A stretch of DNA of 42,969 nt from Gammaproteobacteria bacterium (GTDB lineage Bacteria > Actinomycetota > Acidimicrobiia > Spongiisociales > UBA4744). This document shows, one piece after another, positions 33,576 through 42,969 of this stretch. The number at the start of each line of letters is the position of its first letter. The first letter of the stretch is position 1. The notes under the pieces are model-generated. The model had not been told where the DNA came from. It made no database searches and saw nothing but the letters and a program-made list of their open reading frames with translations. The stretch is from assembly GCA_011682695.1 (NCBI GenBank), contig JAACED010000023.1:1-42969 (forward strand), written 5' to 3'. The translations under genes were made by a program, and so were the position numbers.

Positions 33576-34353
33576 GTCGGTTGGTTCCAAGGTGATCTCC
33601 GACGCGATTCGGGACTCTTCGGGGCCCGCCATCTGCGCCTACATAACGGCCGGCTACCCGACGCTGGAAACCTTCCCGGACATCCTGACCGCGGTGGCAC
33701 GATCTGCCACCGTGGTGGAGATCGGGGTGCCGTTCACAGATCCGATGGCCGACGGGCTGACCATCCAGAGGGCGAGTCACGTCGCGTTGGGCAACGGCGT
33801 CACTCTGGAGTGGATCTTCGAACTGCTCGTAGATCAACAGGAGAGTCTGGGCGCTCCTCACCTGCTCATGGGCTACTACAACCCATTCCTGGCATTCGGT
33901 CTCGATCGGCTCGCGGCGGCGATGATCGATTCCCGCACGTCGGGTCTGATCGTCCCCGATCTTCCCTTGGAGGAGGACGCTCCGATCGCAAAGGTGCTGG
34001 AGCCCGAGGGCTTGGCCTTGGTCAAGCTCGTCACACCCACCACATCTCCTGATCGTCTCGCCCGGATCGCTACGACGAGCAGGGGATTCGTCTATGTGGT
34101 GACCAGGACCGCGGTCACCGGCGGTAAGGCAGAGCTAGGTGTCGAGGAGTTCGCGTATCTGGATCGTGTGCGGTCGGCGGCGTCGCTGCCGGTGATGGCC
34201 GGGTTCGGAGTTCGCAGCCGGAGTCAGGTCGAAGCGCTTTCCGGCCATGTCGACGGGGTGATCGTGGGGAGCGCCCTGATCGACGCGATCGATCGGGGCG
34301 AAGATCCGGGCGCGTTTCTCGATGGACTACGGGTCGTGGAGGTGCAGGCGTGA
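33568..34353 (+). CDS. trpA: Tryptophan synthase alpha chain
   Basis: 261 residues, a TIM barrel that releases indole from indole-3-glycerol phosphate. [11 protein letters not shown] is followed by [14 protein letters not shown] with the catalytic pair E51 and D62. The [21 protein letters not shown] and [14 protein letters not shown] segments are in place. The start overlaps trpB by 8 nt, and its stop overlaps the GTG of the DAHP synthase gene, so the alpha and beta chains are coupled and aroF belongs to the same operon. Confidence 0.95.
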   Translation: MSESVGSKVISDAIRDSSGPAICAYITAGYPTLETFPDILTAVARSATVVEIGVPFTDPMADGLTIQRASHVALGNGVTLEWIFELLVDQQESLGAPHLLMGYYNPFLAFGLDRLAAAMIDSRTSGLIVPDLPLEEDAPIAKVLEPEGLALVKLVTPTTSPDRLARIATTSRGFVYVVTRTAVTGGKAELGVEEFAYLDRVRSAASLPVMAGFGVRSRSQVEALSGHVDGVIVGSALIDAIDRGEDPGAFLDGLRVVEVQA

Positions 34354-35420
34354 TCGTTGTTCTGGAAAAGAACTGCTCACTGAAGCACAAGGCCGGGGTG
34401 GTCCGTTTCATCGAACGGCAAGGGGGGCGGCCGTTGGTGACCGAGATCGGTGAGGAGACCCACATCGGACTCATCGGTGGTGATGCGCTCGCGCTCACTG
34501 CGGATCTCGCCGAGATGCCCGGAGTGGCCGAGATCCGCGCCACGGCGCCGCCGTACCCGCAGGTCTCCAGAGAGCACCATCCTGAACCCTCCGAGATCAG
34601 GATCGGGGACCTGCGAATCGGCGGAGACGAGGTCGTGGTGATGGCAGGGCCATGTTCGGTTGAGAGCCAGGATCAGCTCTCCATCGTGGGCACGGCAGTG
34701 GCACGTGCCGGAGCCCGGATGCTCCGGGGAGGCGCTTTCAAGCCTCGCAGCTCGCCATACAGCTTCCAGGGTCTCGGTGAGGAAGGGCTGGTGCTGCTGG
34801 CCCAAGCCCGCGAGGAGACGGGCCTGCCGGTGATCACCGAAGTGGTTGCCCCAGAGGACGTGGGGCTGGTTGCCCGCTACGCCGATATCCTTCAGATCGG
34901 CGCCCGGAACATGCAGAACTTCAGGTTGCTCTCCGAGGTCGGTGCACAGGCGCGCCCGGTTCTTCTCAAGCGAGGTATTTCGTCGACCATCGAGGAGTTT
35001 CTCTTGGCGGCCGAGTATGTCGTATCGGCGGGAAATCCCAGAGTCGTCCTCTGCGAGCGGGGGATCAGGACGTTCGAGACGACCACGCGGAATACTCTCG
35101 ATGTCAGCGCCGTGCCGGTCCTCAAGCAACGGACCCACCTTCCCGTGATCGTTGACCCCAGTCATGCGGCCGGGGAGCGGAGTCTCGTCCCGCATCTTGC
35201 CCGAGCGGCCGTGGCTGCGGGGGCGGACGGGGTCATCGTCGAAGTCCACAACGATCCGGACTTGGCGCTCAGTGATGGCAAGCAGAGTCTGACTCTGGAG
35301 GGGTTCTCCTCGATGATGGATGAGCTGCGGCGGGTCGCTGCGGCCGTGGATCGTTACGTCTCACCTCCAAACGAGACGGTGATCGGACCGAACACCCAGC
35401 ATTCCCTCGGTCGATCCTGA
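34350..35420 (+). CDS. aroF: 3-deoxy-7-phosphoheptulonate (DAHP) synthase, type I-beta
   Basis: 356 residues. It joins PEP and erythrose 4-phosphate at the entry of the shikimate pathway. The first ~75 residues are the ferredoxin-like regulatory domain of the Thermotoga-type enzyme ([10 protein letters not shown] at the start). The barrel shows [51 protein letters not shown] and [10 protein letters not shown], where the Cys, His, Glu and Asp metal ligands lie. GTG at 34350 overlaps the trpA stop. As the last gene of the operon, it places chorismate supply under Trp attenuation. Confidence 0.93.
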   Translation: MIVVLEKNCSLKHKAGVVRFIERQGGRPLVTEIGEETHIGLIGGDALALTADLAEMPGVAEIRATAPPYPQVSREHHPEPSEIRIGDLRIGGDEVVVMAGPCSVESQDQLSIVGTAVARAGARMLRGGAFKPRSSPYSFQGLGEEGLVLLAQAREETGLPVITEVVAPEDVGLVARYADILQIGARNMQNFRLLSEVGAQARPVLLKRGISSTIEEFLLAAEYVVSAGNPRVVLCERGIRTFETTTRNTLDVSAVPVLKQRTHLPVIVDPSHAAGERSLVPHLARAAVAAGADGVIVEVHNDPDLALSDGKQSLTLEGFSSMMDELRRVAAAVDRYVSPPNETVIGPNTQHSLGRS

Positions 35421-35480
35421 GTCTCGGCACCGGCTGAGCCTCTCGTCGGGACCAGTCCTGGTTCGGGAGCCGAGTGACTC
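35419..35480 (+). other. Structured segment after the trp operon
   Basis: GAGTC-TCGGC (35419-35428) pairs with GCCGA-GT-GACTC (35469-35480) around two small hairpins, GGCTGAGCC and ACCAGTCCTGGT, giving a three-way-junction-like fold starting at the aroF stop. No U-run follows. It may be the 3' end structure of the trp mRNA. No gene is seen between here and 35648. Confidence 0.3.
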
Positions 35481-35648
35481 GACCCATTCCTGTCAGGGAG
35501 AGGGTGGACGGCGTCGGACGAGTAGGTGCAGGTTCTTCTACGGCTCATCGGCCAACCGACCCCCCGGACGATCGTCGTGAGATGGTCGAGAATGCCGGCG
35601 ACCTTGGCGGTGCCGGTTCGCTTCGGCCGGTCGCCGCAGAGTTGTTCG

Positions 35649-35677
35649 TTGACGAGCATGACCACGTCGTGTACGAT
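35649..35677 (+). promoter_or_regulatory. Promoter of the metYX leader transcript
   Basis: TTGACG (35649-35654) and TACGAT (35672-35677) with exactly 17 bp between: a good housekeeping-sigma promoter. The inferred transcription start near 35684 is at most a few bases before the leader ORF's ATG at 35688, the same geometry as at trpL. Confidence 0.7.
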
Positions 35678-35687
35678 CGCACGCCAC

Positions 35688-35759
35688 ATGAAGATTGTTT
35701 TCGACGCCCGAATGATTATTTGCATGGCTTGTCCGCCGCCGTGCGACATCGACGCGTAA
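35688..35759 (+). CDS. Cys/Met-rich leader peptide upstream of metYX
   Basis: A 23-codon ORF, MKIVFDARMIICMACPPPCD then IDA. It holds three Cys codons (35721, 35730, 35742), two internal Met codons and a PPP stretch between Cys codons. A promoter ends 10 nt upstream and a Rho-independent terminator begins 20 nt downstream, before metY. This is the layout of an amino-acid attenuator. Mycobacteria are known to use leaderless Cys-rich upstream ORFs as cysteine-responsive attenuators. Here the ORF is inferred to sense Cys-tRNA or Met-tRNA charging; PPP may slow ribosomes further. No Shine-Dalgarno is possible if transcription starts where the promoter predicts. Confidence 0.7.
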   Translation: MKIVFDARMIICMACPPPCDIDA

Positions 35760-38242
<2,483 letters not shown>

Positions 38243-38326
38243 TGCCTTGGCCGGTGACGTTCGGGGTGTCGATGCCGAGGCAGGGGCGTCTGGTCGCAAG
38301 GCCGCACAACGAAGGCGCACCTGTGG
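38243..38326. repeat. Degenerate direct repeat A, copy 1
   Basis: Begins right after the metX stop. It shares TGCCTTGG, then TGTCGATGCCGAG, CTGGTCG, and finally CAAG plus CCGCACAACGAAGGCGCACC with the second copy at 39290-39430. In this copy CTGGTCG is followed directly by CAAG. No gene is evident in the rest of 38327-38686. Confidence 0.65.
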
Positions 38327-38686
38327 GTGATGACGGCAATCACCACTCCACACGGAGGTCTTCACCTAATCAAGGACTGACATCAACGTCCTGGCCGGGT
38401 ACAACTAGCCGCCGGTACTCTCGCGGATTGTCCCGAGGAAGCGTGACCTGGCTGACCCCCGAGGGCGTCGAGCGCAAGGCCGCCTCAACACGACTCGATC
38501 ACGCGAACCCAAGACCGACATCGGCCGTCAACGCCAGGCCACAACCGAGGTGGATCGAGCGGCGACCGAACGTCTTGGCAGGCGGTTCCTGAGGGGCAGG
38601 ACTCGCGGGATCGGCCAAGATCCGAGCTGATGGCGTAGCCTCCTTGCTGACATCAGGGTGTCTGGCATGTGATGAGAAGGGCGGCG

Positions 38687-39238
38687 ATGGAGATCGCGAT
38701 TCTCGGGTGGGGTTCTCTTGTCTGGGATCCCCGTGAACTCCCCAGAGAGGGTTCGTGGCAGACAGGAGGGCAGAGGTTGCCCCTGGAGTTCTCACGGGTA
38801 TCGACCGATTGCCGCCTCACGCTCGTGATCGACCTCACGCATGGGGAGTGGTGCCCCACGCGCTTTGTCATGAGTCGCAGGACCGACATCGACGACACCA
38901 TCTGCGACGTGCGGGCTCGAGAGGGCACGACCAGTCGAAACATCGGGTTTGTCGATCTCGGGGCAGGCACGGGACGTGGCCGATCCGGAGCGATCTGCAG
39001 CGAGATCAGGAACTGGTGCGCAAGGGAGGGGTTGGACGGGGCAGTCTGGACGGATCTGTGTCCAAACTTCGAGGACCAGACGGGCAATGATTACTCGGTG
39101 GGCAACGCCGTTGCATATCTCGAGGGCCTTCCCAAGGCTGGGCGAGAAGCAGCGTTTCGGTACATACGCAATGCACCGCACGAGGTGAACACATCGCTTC
39201 GGCGTGAACTCGAACGCTCCGGGCTACTCAGCAGGTGA
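38687..39238 (+). CDS. Hypothetical protein, gamma-glutamylcyclotransferase-like fold suspected
   Basis: 183 residues. The N-terminus MEIAILGWGSLVWDP resembles the YGSL-type opening of the GGCT-like (AIG2/ChaC-type) fold. LPLEFSRVSTDCRLTLVID and the Cys-containing GLDGAVWTDLCPNF follow. Similar small proteins occur scattered in bacteria without known function; the fold assignment is an inference from the motif. Start ATG 38687 (GGGCGG upstream) is preferred over ATG 38672. The last ~18 codons lie inside a DNA segment that is repeated 707 bp downstream. Confidence 0.6.
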   Translation: MEIAILGWGSLVWDPRELPREGSWQTGGQRLPLEFSRVSTDCRLTLVIDLTHGEWCPTRFVMSRRTDIDDTICDVRAREGTTSRNIGFVDLGAGTGRGRSGAICSEIRNWCAREGLDGAVWTDLCPNFEDQTGNDYSVGNAVAYLEGLPKAGREAAFRYIRNAPHEVNTSLRRELERSGLLSR

Positions 39239-39261
39239 CGACGCCGGTGGCCGGCCACAGG
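39181..39261. repeat. Degenerate direct repeat B, copy 1
   Basis: CGAGGTGAA-CACATCGCTTC and the following ~60 bases recur at 39888-39966 with roughly 85% identity and a 1-nt indel. This copy spans the 3' end of the GGCT-like gene and its stop codon. Confidence 0.7.
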
Positions 39262-39289
39262 GTGTGCTGTCGGCTGTGAGTCGAGCTGG

Positions 39290-39430
39290 TGCCTTGGCAG
39301 GCAACTGTCGATGCCGAGTCGGGGGCATCTGGTCGACACGGATCGACCCGTCTCTTTCGTTCGCGTCGAGTTGTCGGGTCGATCCGATATCGATCGCAAG
39401 ACCCGCACAACGAAGGCGCACCCGCTGTGG
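39290..39430. repeat. Degenerate direct repeat A, copy 2, carrying an insertion
   Basis: Second copy of the repeat at 38243-38326. It matches in the left part (TGCCTTGG, TGTCGATGCCGAG, CTGGTCG) and the right part (CAAG, CCGCACAACGAAGGCGCACC), but 61 extra bases (39336-39396) separate the two halves. Confidence 0.65.
39336..39396. mobile_element. Small hairpin-bearing insertion (MITE/REP-like candidate)
   Basis: 61 nt absent from the other repeat copy. It contains CGGATCGACCCG (39339-39350) and CGGGTCGATCCG (39375-39386), a perfect 12-bp inverted repeat with a 24-nt loop. It is bounded by TCG on both sides, which could be a 3-bp target duplication. It has no coding capacity, so it would need a transposase from elsewhere. 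Only one copy is seen in this window. Confidence 0.45.
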
Positions 39431-39504
39431 TGCGTCGATGTGGAGGACGCAGCGAGCGGCGTTTCCTGACCGGCGCAACGGCGCAGAGGTCGTCTATCGA
39501 GGCG

Positions 39505-39786
39505 CTAGGTGCCTATGGAAGTGGAAGCGGGGCACACACCATTGGAGGGGAGCAAGACGTCCCTACGACCGTCCTGGGAGACGTGACGAGTGTGGTCATT
39601 GGCGCCGGCCCCATCGAAAGCGGCAGTGTCGACTTCGATGATGACCCAAGGATTCGATACCGAGTTGGTGACATGGCAGATGGTCACCGTGTGGCTCCCA
39701 TCCTCCCCTGGTGGCGTTGCGGACGCCGGACCGGCGATCGCCCCCATGACTAGAACTGCAAGCAGGAGCGTCAACAGTTTCCTCAC
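39505..39786 (-). CDS. Small exported protein with an ICHVTNS motif
   Basis: ~93 residues: signal peptide VRKLLTLLLAVLVMGAIAG with cleavage after ASA, then a short mature domain HTVTICHVTNSVSNPWVIIE, a DHTRHVSQDG segment and a late Cys. Small actinobacterial secreted proteins with a CHATGS-like motif look similar; their role is not known to me. Two adjacent GTG codons (39789, 39786) can start it; the second is better spaced from the GAGGAG site. An inverted repeat overlapping a -10-like element lies ~15-35 nt upstream. Confidence 0.65.
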   Translation of the reverse strand: MRKLLTLLLAVLVMGAIAGPASATPPGEDGSHTVTICHVTNSVSNPWVIIEVDTAAFDGAGANDHTRHVSQDGRRDVLLPSNGVCPASTSIGT

Positions 39787-39801
39787 CACACATCTCCTCG
39801 T

Positions 39802-39823
39802 AGAGTGATAATGATACTACTCT
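39802..39823 (-). promoter_or_regulatory. Promoter/operator candidate of the small exported protein gene
   Basis: AGAGT-N12-ACTCT is an inverted repeat whose centre, read on the minus strand, contains TATCAT as a -10-like hexamer. The plus-strand core GATAATGATAC resembles Fur/Zur-type metal-regulator boxes, but the match is partial. It lies just upstream of the ribosome-binding site. Confidence 0.35.
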
Positions 39824-39887
39824 CCGTGGCAGCCTGAGGGAATGAAAAATACGCCAGCCGAGTTTTCTCGAGCGTCTGCCAACCGGG

Positions 39888-39966
39888 CGAGGTGAAGCAC
39901 ATCGCTTCGACGTGAGCTCGAACGCTGCGGGCTACTCGGCAGGCGACGACGCTGGCGGTCACTCAG
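39888..39966. repeat. Degenerate direct repeat B, copy 2
   Basis: Second copy of 39181-39261; here no open frame corresponding to the GGCT-like gene's C-terminus survives. It lies between the exported-protein gene's promoter and the tRNA-Pro terminator, suggesting a decayed duplication. Apart from this repeat I see nothing in 39824-40026. Confidence 0.65.
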
Positions 39967-40026
39967 GTTCGTGTTCAGGTCGACAACTCGTCTGACGCGC
40001 GCGATGGGATCGATCTTAAGCACCAA

Positions 40027-40048
40027 GGGCCGCCCCGAAAGGCGACCC
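40027..40048 (-). terminator. Terminator of tRNA-Pro
   Basis: On the minus strand GGGTCGCC (40048-40041), loop TTTCGG, GGCGGCCC (40034-40027) form an 8-bp stem with one G-U pair, followed by TTGGTGCTT. It starts 15 nt after the tRNA 3' end. The U-tract is weak. Confidence 0.6.
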
Positions 40049-40062
40049 CTGATGTTTCTGAG

Positions 40063-40136
40063 TCGGGACGGCCGGATTTGAACCGGCGACCTCAGCGTCC
40101 CGAACGCTGCGCGCTGCCAAACTGCGCCACGTCCCG
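40063..40136 (-). tRNA. tRNA-Pro (anticodon CGG)
   Basis: 74 nt on the minus strand. The acceptor stem CGGGACG (5') pairs with CGTCCCG (3') and the discriminator is A. The anticodon stem CAGCG/CGCTG encloses the loop TTCGGGA with anticodon CGG, reading CCG proline codons. The T-arm is CCGGTTCAAATCCGG. The 3' CCA is not encoded. A TATCAT -10-like hexamer (40152-40147) lies 10 nt upstream of the 5' end. Confidence 0.95.
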
Positions 40137-40173
40137 AAGGCCCGTGATGATACCAGCCGGTGGAAGGGTCGGA

Positions 40174-41430
40174 TCAGGCGCGTTGGACCCGCAACCGATC
40201 GATGCGCCTGCCTTCCATGTGCAGCACGGTAAAGCGGAGACCGGCGATGACGATCGAGTCGCCTTCGCGGGGGATATCGCCCGAAACGGACAGATAGAGG
40301 CCTCCCACCGTCCCGTAGGGTCCCTCGGGGAGGTCGACTCCGGTCTGCTCTGCGAGGTCTTCCACGGTGACGCGGCCGTCGGTGATCCAGCCTTTGTCAC
40401 CGAGACTCACGGTGACGGGCACTCCAGGGTCGAATTCGTCTTGGATTTCACCCACGAGTTCTGAAATGAGATCCTTGATCGTCAGGATTCCTTCGACGCC
40501 GCCATGTTCGTCGAGGACCGCTGCAAATCCGGACCGCTTCCGGCGCAGCAGTTGGAGGGCCTCGAGGACCGACGCGCTCTCCGGTATGTAGAGCGGTTCG
40601 CGTAAGAGCTCGAGGAGCTGCTCGGGCGTCGGATCTCCCGGCGTTCGCAAGAGATCCTTGACGTTGAGAACTCCAAGCATGTGATCGAGGTCTCCCTCGC
40701 GTTCGACGACCGGGTAGCGGGAGTGCCCGGTCTCGACGACGGCCTGACGAATTGCCTCTGCTGTCAGTGAAGTCCCGAGTGTGACAATGTCGATTCGCGG
40801 GGTCATTACCTCCCGAACGGGACGATCGGTCACTTCGAAGAGCGAATCGATGATCTCTCGTTCGGCGGATTCGATCTCGCCGGAGCGCTCTCCGAGCATG
40901 GCGAGAGCGCGAATATCTTCTTCAGTGACCAACGCCGCATGATTGTCCTGGGAGACTCCGAAGACGCGAAGGATCGCTCTGCTGATGGCGACGAACACCG
41001 CGGTGATCGGATCGAGGATCCGAGTGAGGCGAAAAAGGACTCCGGCAACCGCGAGAGCGTATTGGTCGGGTCGGCGGGTGGCCAGGGTCTTGGGCGTGAT
41101 CTCACCGACAATGAGGATGACCGATGTGACGGCGGCGGTGGCCAGCCATGGCCCCCACGTCTCGCCCACGAGGGCGATGGCGAGTGCCGTCGCCACCGAT
41201 GCAGCGAGGATGTTCACGAAGTTGTTGGCGACGAGCAGCGTCCCGATGGTGCCTTCGAGGTCGGTGAGAAGGTCCTCGAGGCGCCTGCCCTTTCTCCCTT
41301 GCTCTGCGAGTTGATGGGCTCGCTCCCGCGGAACACTCACGATCGCAGTTTCGGAGCCCGAGAGGAACCCGGAGGAGGTGATGCAGAGACCGAGAACCAC
41401 GAGGAGGATTACCTGGAGGGGGGTCATCAT
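40174..41430 (-). CDS. CNNM/HlyC-CorC family CBS-domain membrane protein
   Basis: ~418 residues. The N-terminal DUF21 (CNNM) transmembrane domain begins MTPLQVILLVVLGLCITSSG and includes SGSETAIVSV, VANNFVNI and LIVGEITPKTLA. Two CBS domains follow (VMTPRIDIVTLGTS; VLDEHGGVEGILTIKDLI), then the small CorC_HlyC domain near the C-terminus (PYGTVGGLYL). Members are linked to Mg2+/Co2+ transport; the old haemolysin label is not informative. Start ATG 41430 or 41427, just before the first helix. It follows the response-regulator gene by 19 nt on the same strand, so they are probably co-transcribed. Confidence 0.9.
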   Translation of the reverse strand: MMTPLQVILLVVLGLCITSSGFLSGSETAIVSVPRERAHQLAEQGRKGRRLEDLLTDLEGTIGTLLVANNFVNILAASVATALAIALVGETWGPWLATAAVTSVILIVGEITPKTLATRRPDQYALAVAGVLFRLTRILDPITAVFVAISRAILRVFGVSQDNHAALVTEEDIRALAMLGERSGEIESAEREIIDSLFEVTDRPVREVMTPRIDIVTLGTSLTAEAIRQAVVETGHSRYPVVEREGDLDHMLGVLNVKDLLRTPGDPTPEQLLELLREPLYIPESASVLEALQLLRRKRSGFAAVLDEHGGVEGILTIKDLISELVGEIQDEFDPGVPVTVSLGDKGWITDGRVTVEDLAEQTGVDLPEGPYGTVGGLYLSVSGDIPREGDSIVIAGLRFTVLHMEGRRIDRLRVQRA

Positions 41431-41449
41431 GTACCGGTATCCCGGGAGA

Positions 41450-41818
41450 TCACTCCCTTGCCGCGACCGGGGTGAGCAGTACCTGGAGGTGTTGGGCCGT
41501 GAACGGTTTGACCAGCCAGGCGTCTGCGCCCGACCGGCCGGCGAGGAACGTGTCGGCCTCTCTGTCCAGCAGCAGCACAATGGTCGTGTCTTCGATCTCT
41601 CCGGACAGGATGGCGTCTCGCAGCAACCTCGTTACTGCCATGCCGCCCATGCTGCCCACTTGGAGATCAACGATGACGATGTCGGGCGCGGATTCCACGC
41701 AGGCGGCGACCGCCGAGCGTGGATCCGCTTCTTCGATCAGTTCGAGACCAGGACTGTTTGCGGCGGCGGCAACCTCGTTGCGAACCCATGGAGCGTCTGC
41801 GATGACCAGCACTTTCAT
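41450..41818 (-). CDS. Single-domain response regulator (receiver only)
   Basis: 122 residues with only a CheY-like receiver: D8 in the acidic pocket, the phosphoacceptor D51 in IVIVDLQVG, and K104 in LVKPF. The second acidic pocket residue is less clear (VIADAPW). No output domain is present, so it probably acts by protein contact or in a phosphorelay. ATG 41818 is chosen because the receiver begins at once; upstream codons do not fit the family. No kinase is adjacent; the neighbours are the CBS membrane protein downstream and whiB divergently upstream. Confidence 0.85.
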   Translation of the reverse strand: MKVLVIADAPWVRNEVAAAANSPGLELIEEADPRSAVAACVESAPDIVIVDLQVGSMGGMAVTRLLRDAILSGEIEDTTIVLLLDREADTFLAGRSGADAWLVKPFTAQHLQVLLTPVAARE

Positions 41819-41980
41819 GGTCAGAACCTTAGTCGGTTGTTGCAGGGCCACCTTCCGAGAAACTGGGCTCTGCGCCAAATCGAGAGCGCGAAAAACCTCT
41901 CTGATTTGGCAAATGATTCCTGGCTGCCCCCTCGTCGGGCTACTAAGTTCATAACGCTCGTCGACCATTGGAGGGATTTC

Positions 41981-42238
41981 GTGCTCGCACCTTCTCGTGA
42001 TGTTTGGCAGCCTCGCGCGCTGTGCTGTGGCAACCATTCGCATCTGTTTTTCCCGCCGAGTGCCTTTGAACGCAAGGATGAGCGAGAACGTCGAGAAGCA
42101 CGAGCAAGGGCAATCTGCAAGGTCTGTCCCGTGCGAGAAGACTGTCTGCGTGCGGCGCTGGACATCAAGGAGCCGTACGGGATCTGGGGAGGCCTCACCG
42201 AGGGTGAGCGGCGGGAGTTCGTTCTCCGCTCCGTCTGA
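41981..42238 (+). CDS. WhiB-family iron-sulfur transcriptional regulator
   Basis: 85 residues. The Fe-S ligands appear as Cys15 or Cys16 (ALCCGNHSHLFF), C46 and C49 (ICKVC) and C55 (REDCL), followed by the signature YGIWGGLTEGERRE. WhiB proteins bind [4Fe-4S] and the primary sigma factor and occur almost only in actinobacteria, so this gene is a strong taxonomic marker. GTG 41981 is chosen because GGAGGG lies 5 nt upstream; the long open frame before it is not coding. Two adjacent Cys at the first ligand position are slightly unusual. Divergent from the response-regulator gene (162 bp between). Confidence 0.9.
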   Translation: MLAPSRDVWQPRALCCGNHSHLFFPPSAFERKDERERREARARAICKVCPVREDCLRAALDIKEPYGIWGGLTEGERREFVLRSV

Positions 42239-42257
42239 CGGGTCCGATCGTCGAGTC

Positions 42258-42969
42258 TCAATACGTGCGGACGTCGTCGCTGCGCTTCGTCACCGCTGCG
42301 GCATCGAGCCACTCGAGGAGCGGCACCGCGTATTTGCGTGAGATCCCGAAACGGTCTCTGAACTGAGCGACGGTGAAGGGGTTGGGGAGATCGCTCAGGC
42401 CCGTCCTGATCGTATCGATGTGTGCCGGCAGGAAAACGAGATCTTCGGACACCTGGATGAGATCTCCTCTTCGCAGGAGCGCATGAAGCAGTTCCCGATC
42501 GATTCCGAGGTCTCGAACTCGCGGCACGGTCAGGCCGGCGTTTTCCAGGGTGGCGATCACCGCTCTGCGAGCAGCGTCCTCTGCGGGTCCAAAGGCGGGT
42601 GAGAACGTGGTCGTTGCGACGACCGGACCTTCATCGCGCACATGGGGAGAACGGGCGATGAGCGCGTCGAGAATCGTCATCGAGACGCCGAGGCGGCTCG
42701 CAAGGTCGGCTTTGGGCAATCCGGGACGGAGCGGGTTGCCGTCATGAAAGGTTTGTACCTCGTGTGAGATTCGGCCGATCAGGCTGTCGGTTGTGTCGTT
42801 GGAGATCGCCAGTCTGTCTGCCAGAAGGCCGGCGGGTGTGCCGCCACCGGTGTGTTGAGCGATTGTCTCGATCTCGTCGAAACCTCGTACTTGCAGCAAG
42901 GTCGTGGCCATTTCCGCCGGAGAGCATTCGAGGACGGCCGACAGAAGCGGTCCAACTGCGAGCGCGGCT
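42258..42969 (-). CDS. selB: Selenocysteine-specific elongation factor SelB, C-terminal part (5'-partial)
   Basis: About 237 C-terminal residues; the frame is open to the window edge, so the GTPase domains lie outside. The visible part consists of the winged-helix repeats that bind the SECIS hairpin. The last module, FTVAQFRDRFGISRKYAVPL then LEWLDAAAVTKR, is highly characteristic of SelB. SelB delivers Sec-tRNA to UGA codons, so the host should also have selA, selD and tRNA-Sec. It is convergent with whiB, 19 bp apart. Confidence 0.88.
   Translation of the reverse strand, partial: AALAVGPLLSAVLECSPAEMATTLLQVRGFDEIETIAQHTGGGTPAGLLADRLAISNDTTDSLIGRISHEVQTFHDGNPLRPGLPKADLASRLGVSMTILDALIARSPHVRDEGPVVATTTFSPAFGPAEDAARRAVIATLENAGLTVPRVRDLGIDRELLHALLRRGDLIQVSEDLVFLPAHIDTIRTGLSDLPNPFTVAQFRDRFGISRKYAVPLLEWLDAAAVTKRSDDVRTY

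Noticed and set aside
32199-33632. 477-codon minus-strand frame across trpB
   Set aside because: Antisense shadow of trpF/trpB; no family signature and incompatible with a conserved operon on the other strand.
35421-35680. SAM riboswitch upstream of metY
   Set aside because: No SAM-riboswitch core motif seen, and the inferred promoter lies downstream of most of this region; the leader ORF explains the terminator better.
40063-40136. tRNA-Pro as an att site of an integrated element
   Set aside because: No second copy of the tRNA 3' end and no integrase in the window.

Overview
The window is high-GC DNA from an actinobacterium (Actinomycetota). A WhiB-family gene, near-leaderless leader ORFs, a BTAD/ATPase/TPR giant regulator, a TetR gene with its operator, and translationally coupled biosynthetic operons all fit. 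A stand-alone trpF argues against Streptomyces or Mycobacterium. An acidimicrobial or other environmental lineage is a guess only.

Layout. 1-7076 (+): four overlapping glycosidase genes, a probably secreted GH66 (5'-truncated by the window), an intracellular GH66, a GH15 and a GH31. Together they look like a dextran/isomaltooligosaccharide degradation operon. 7077-8096: a graveyard where pieces of a NarL-type response regulator, its histidine kinase and an MMPL transporter abut. 8097-10220 (-): acetyl-CoA synthetase, with a perfect 14-bp inverted repeat upstream. 10640-11523 (-): two coupled small exported proteins of unknown function. 12192-13673 (-): TetR regulator, zinc-ribbon protein and GyrI-like protein in one operon with a probable autoregulatory operator, downstream of an MFS transporter. 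15420-17891 (-): a penicillin-acylase-family Ntn hydrolase with a strong terminator, divergent from a 1304-residue BTAD-ATPase-TPR regulator. A 30-residue signal-peptide ORF and a membrane histidine kinase follow. 24507-24800 (-): a C-terminal ammonium-transporter fragment. 24845-27607 (+): PEP carboxylase.

27733-35420 (+): the complete trpEGDCFBA-aroF operon. A promoter, a 17-codon trpL with three consecutive Trp codons, an antiterminator arm and a Rho-independent terminator precede it, forming a textbook attenuator. All eight structural genes overlap, and the operon carries its own DAHP synthase. 35649-38242 (+): metY-metX, preceded by a promoter, a Cys/Met-rich leader ORF with a CPPPC segment and a Rho-independent terminator. 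This is very probably a second transcription attenuator, sensing cysteine or methionine. The -10 element to AUG distance is the same (10 nt) in both leaders.

38243-39970: a repeat-rich accessory stretch with a GGCT-like protein, two pairs of degenerate direct repeats, a small hairpin-bearing insertion and a small exported protein. It ends at tRNA-Pro(CGG). 40174-42969: a CNNM/HlyC-type CBS membrane protein, a single-domain response regulator, a divergent whiB, and the C-terminal part of selB running out of the window, which implies selenocysteine use.

Best leads: the metYX leader, the trp leader with the same geometry, the 30-residue peptide between a TPR regulator and a histidine kinase, the three-gene mosaic, and the hairpin insertion inside a repeat.
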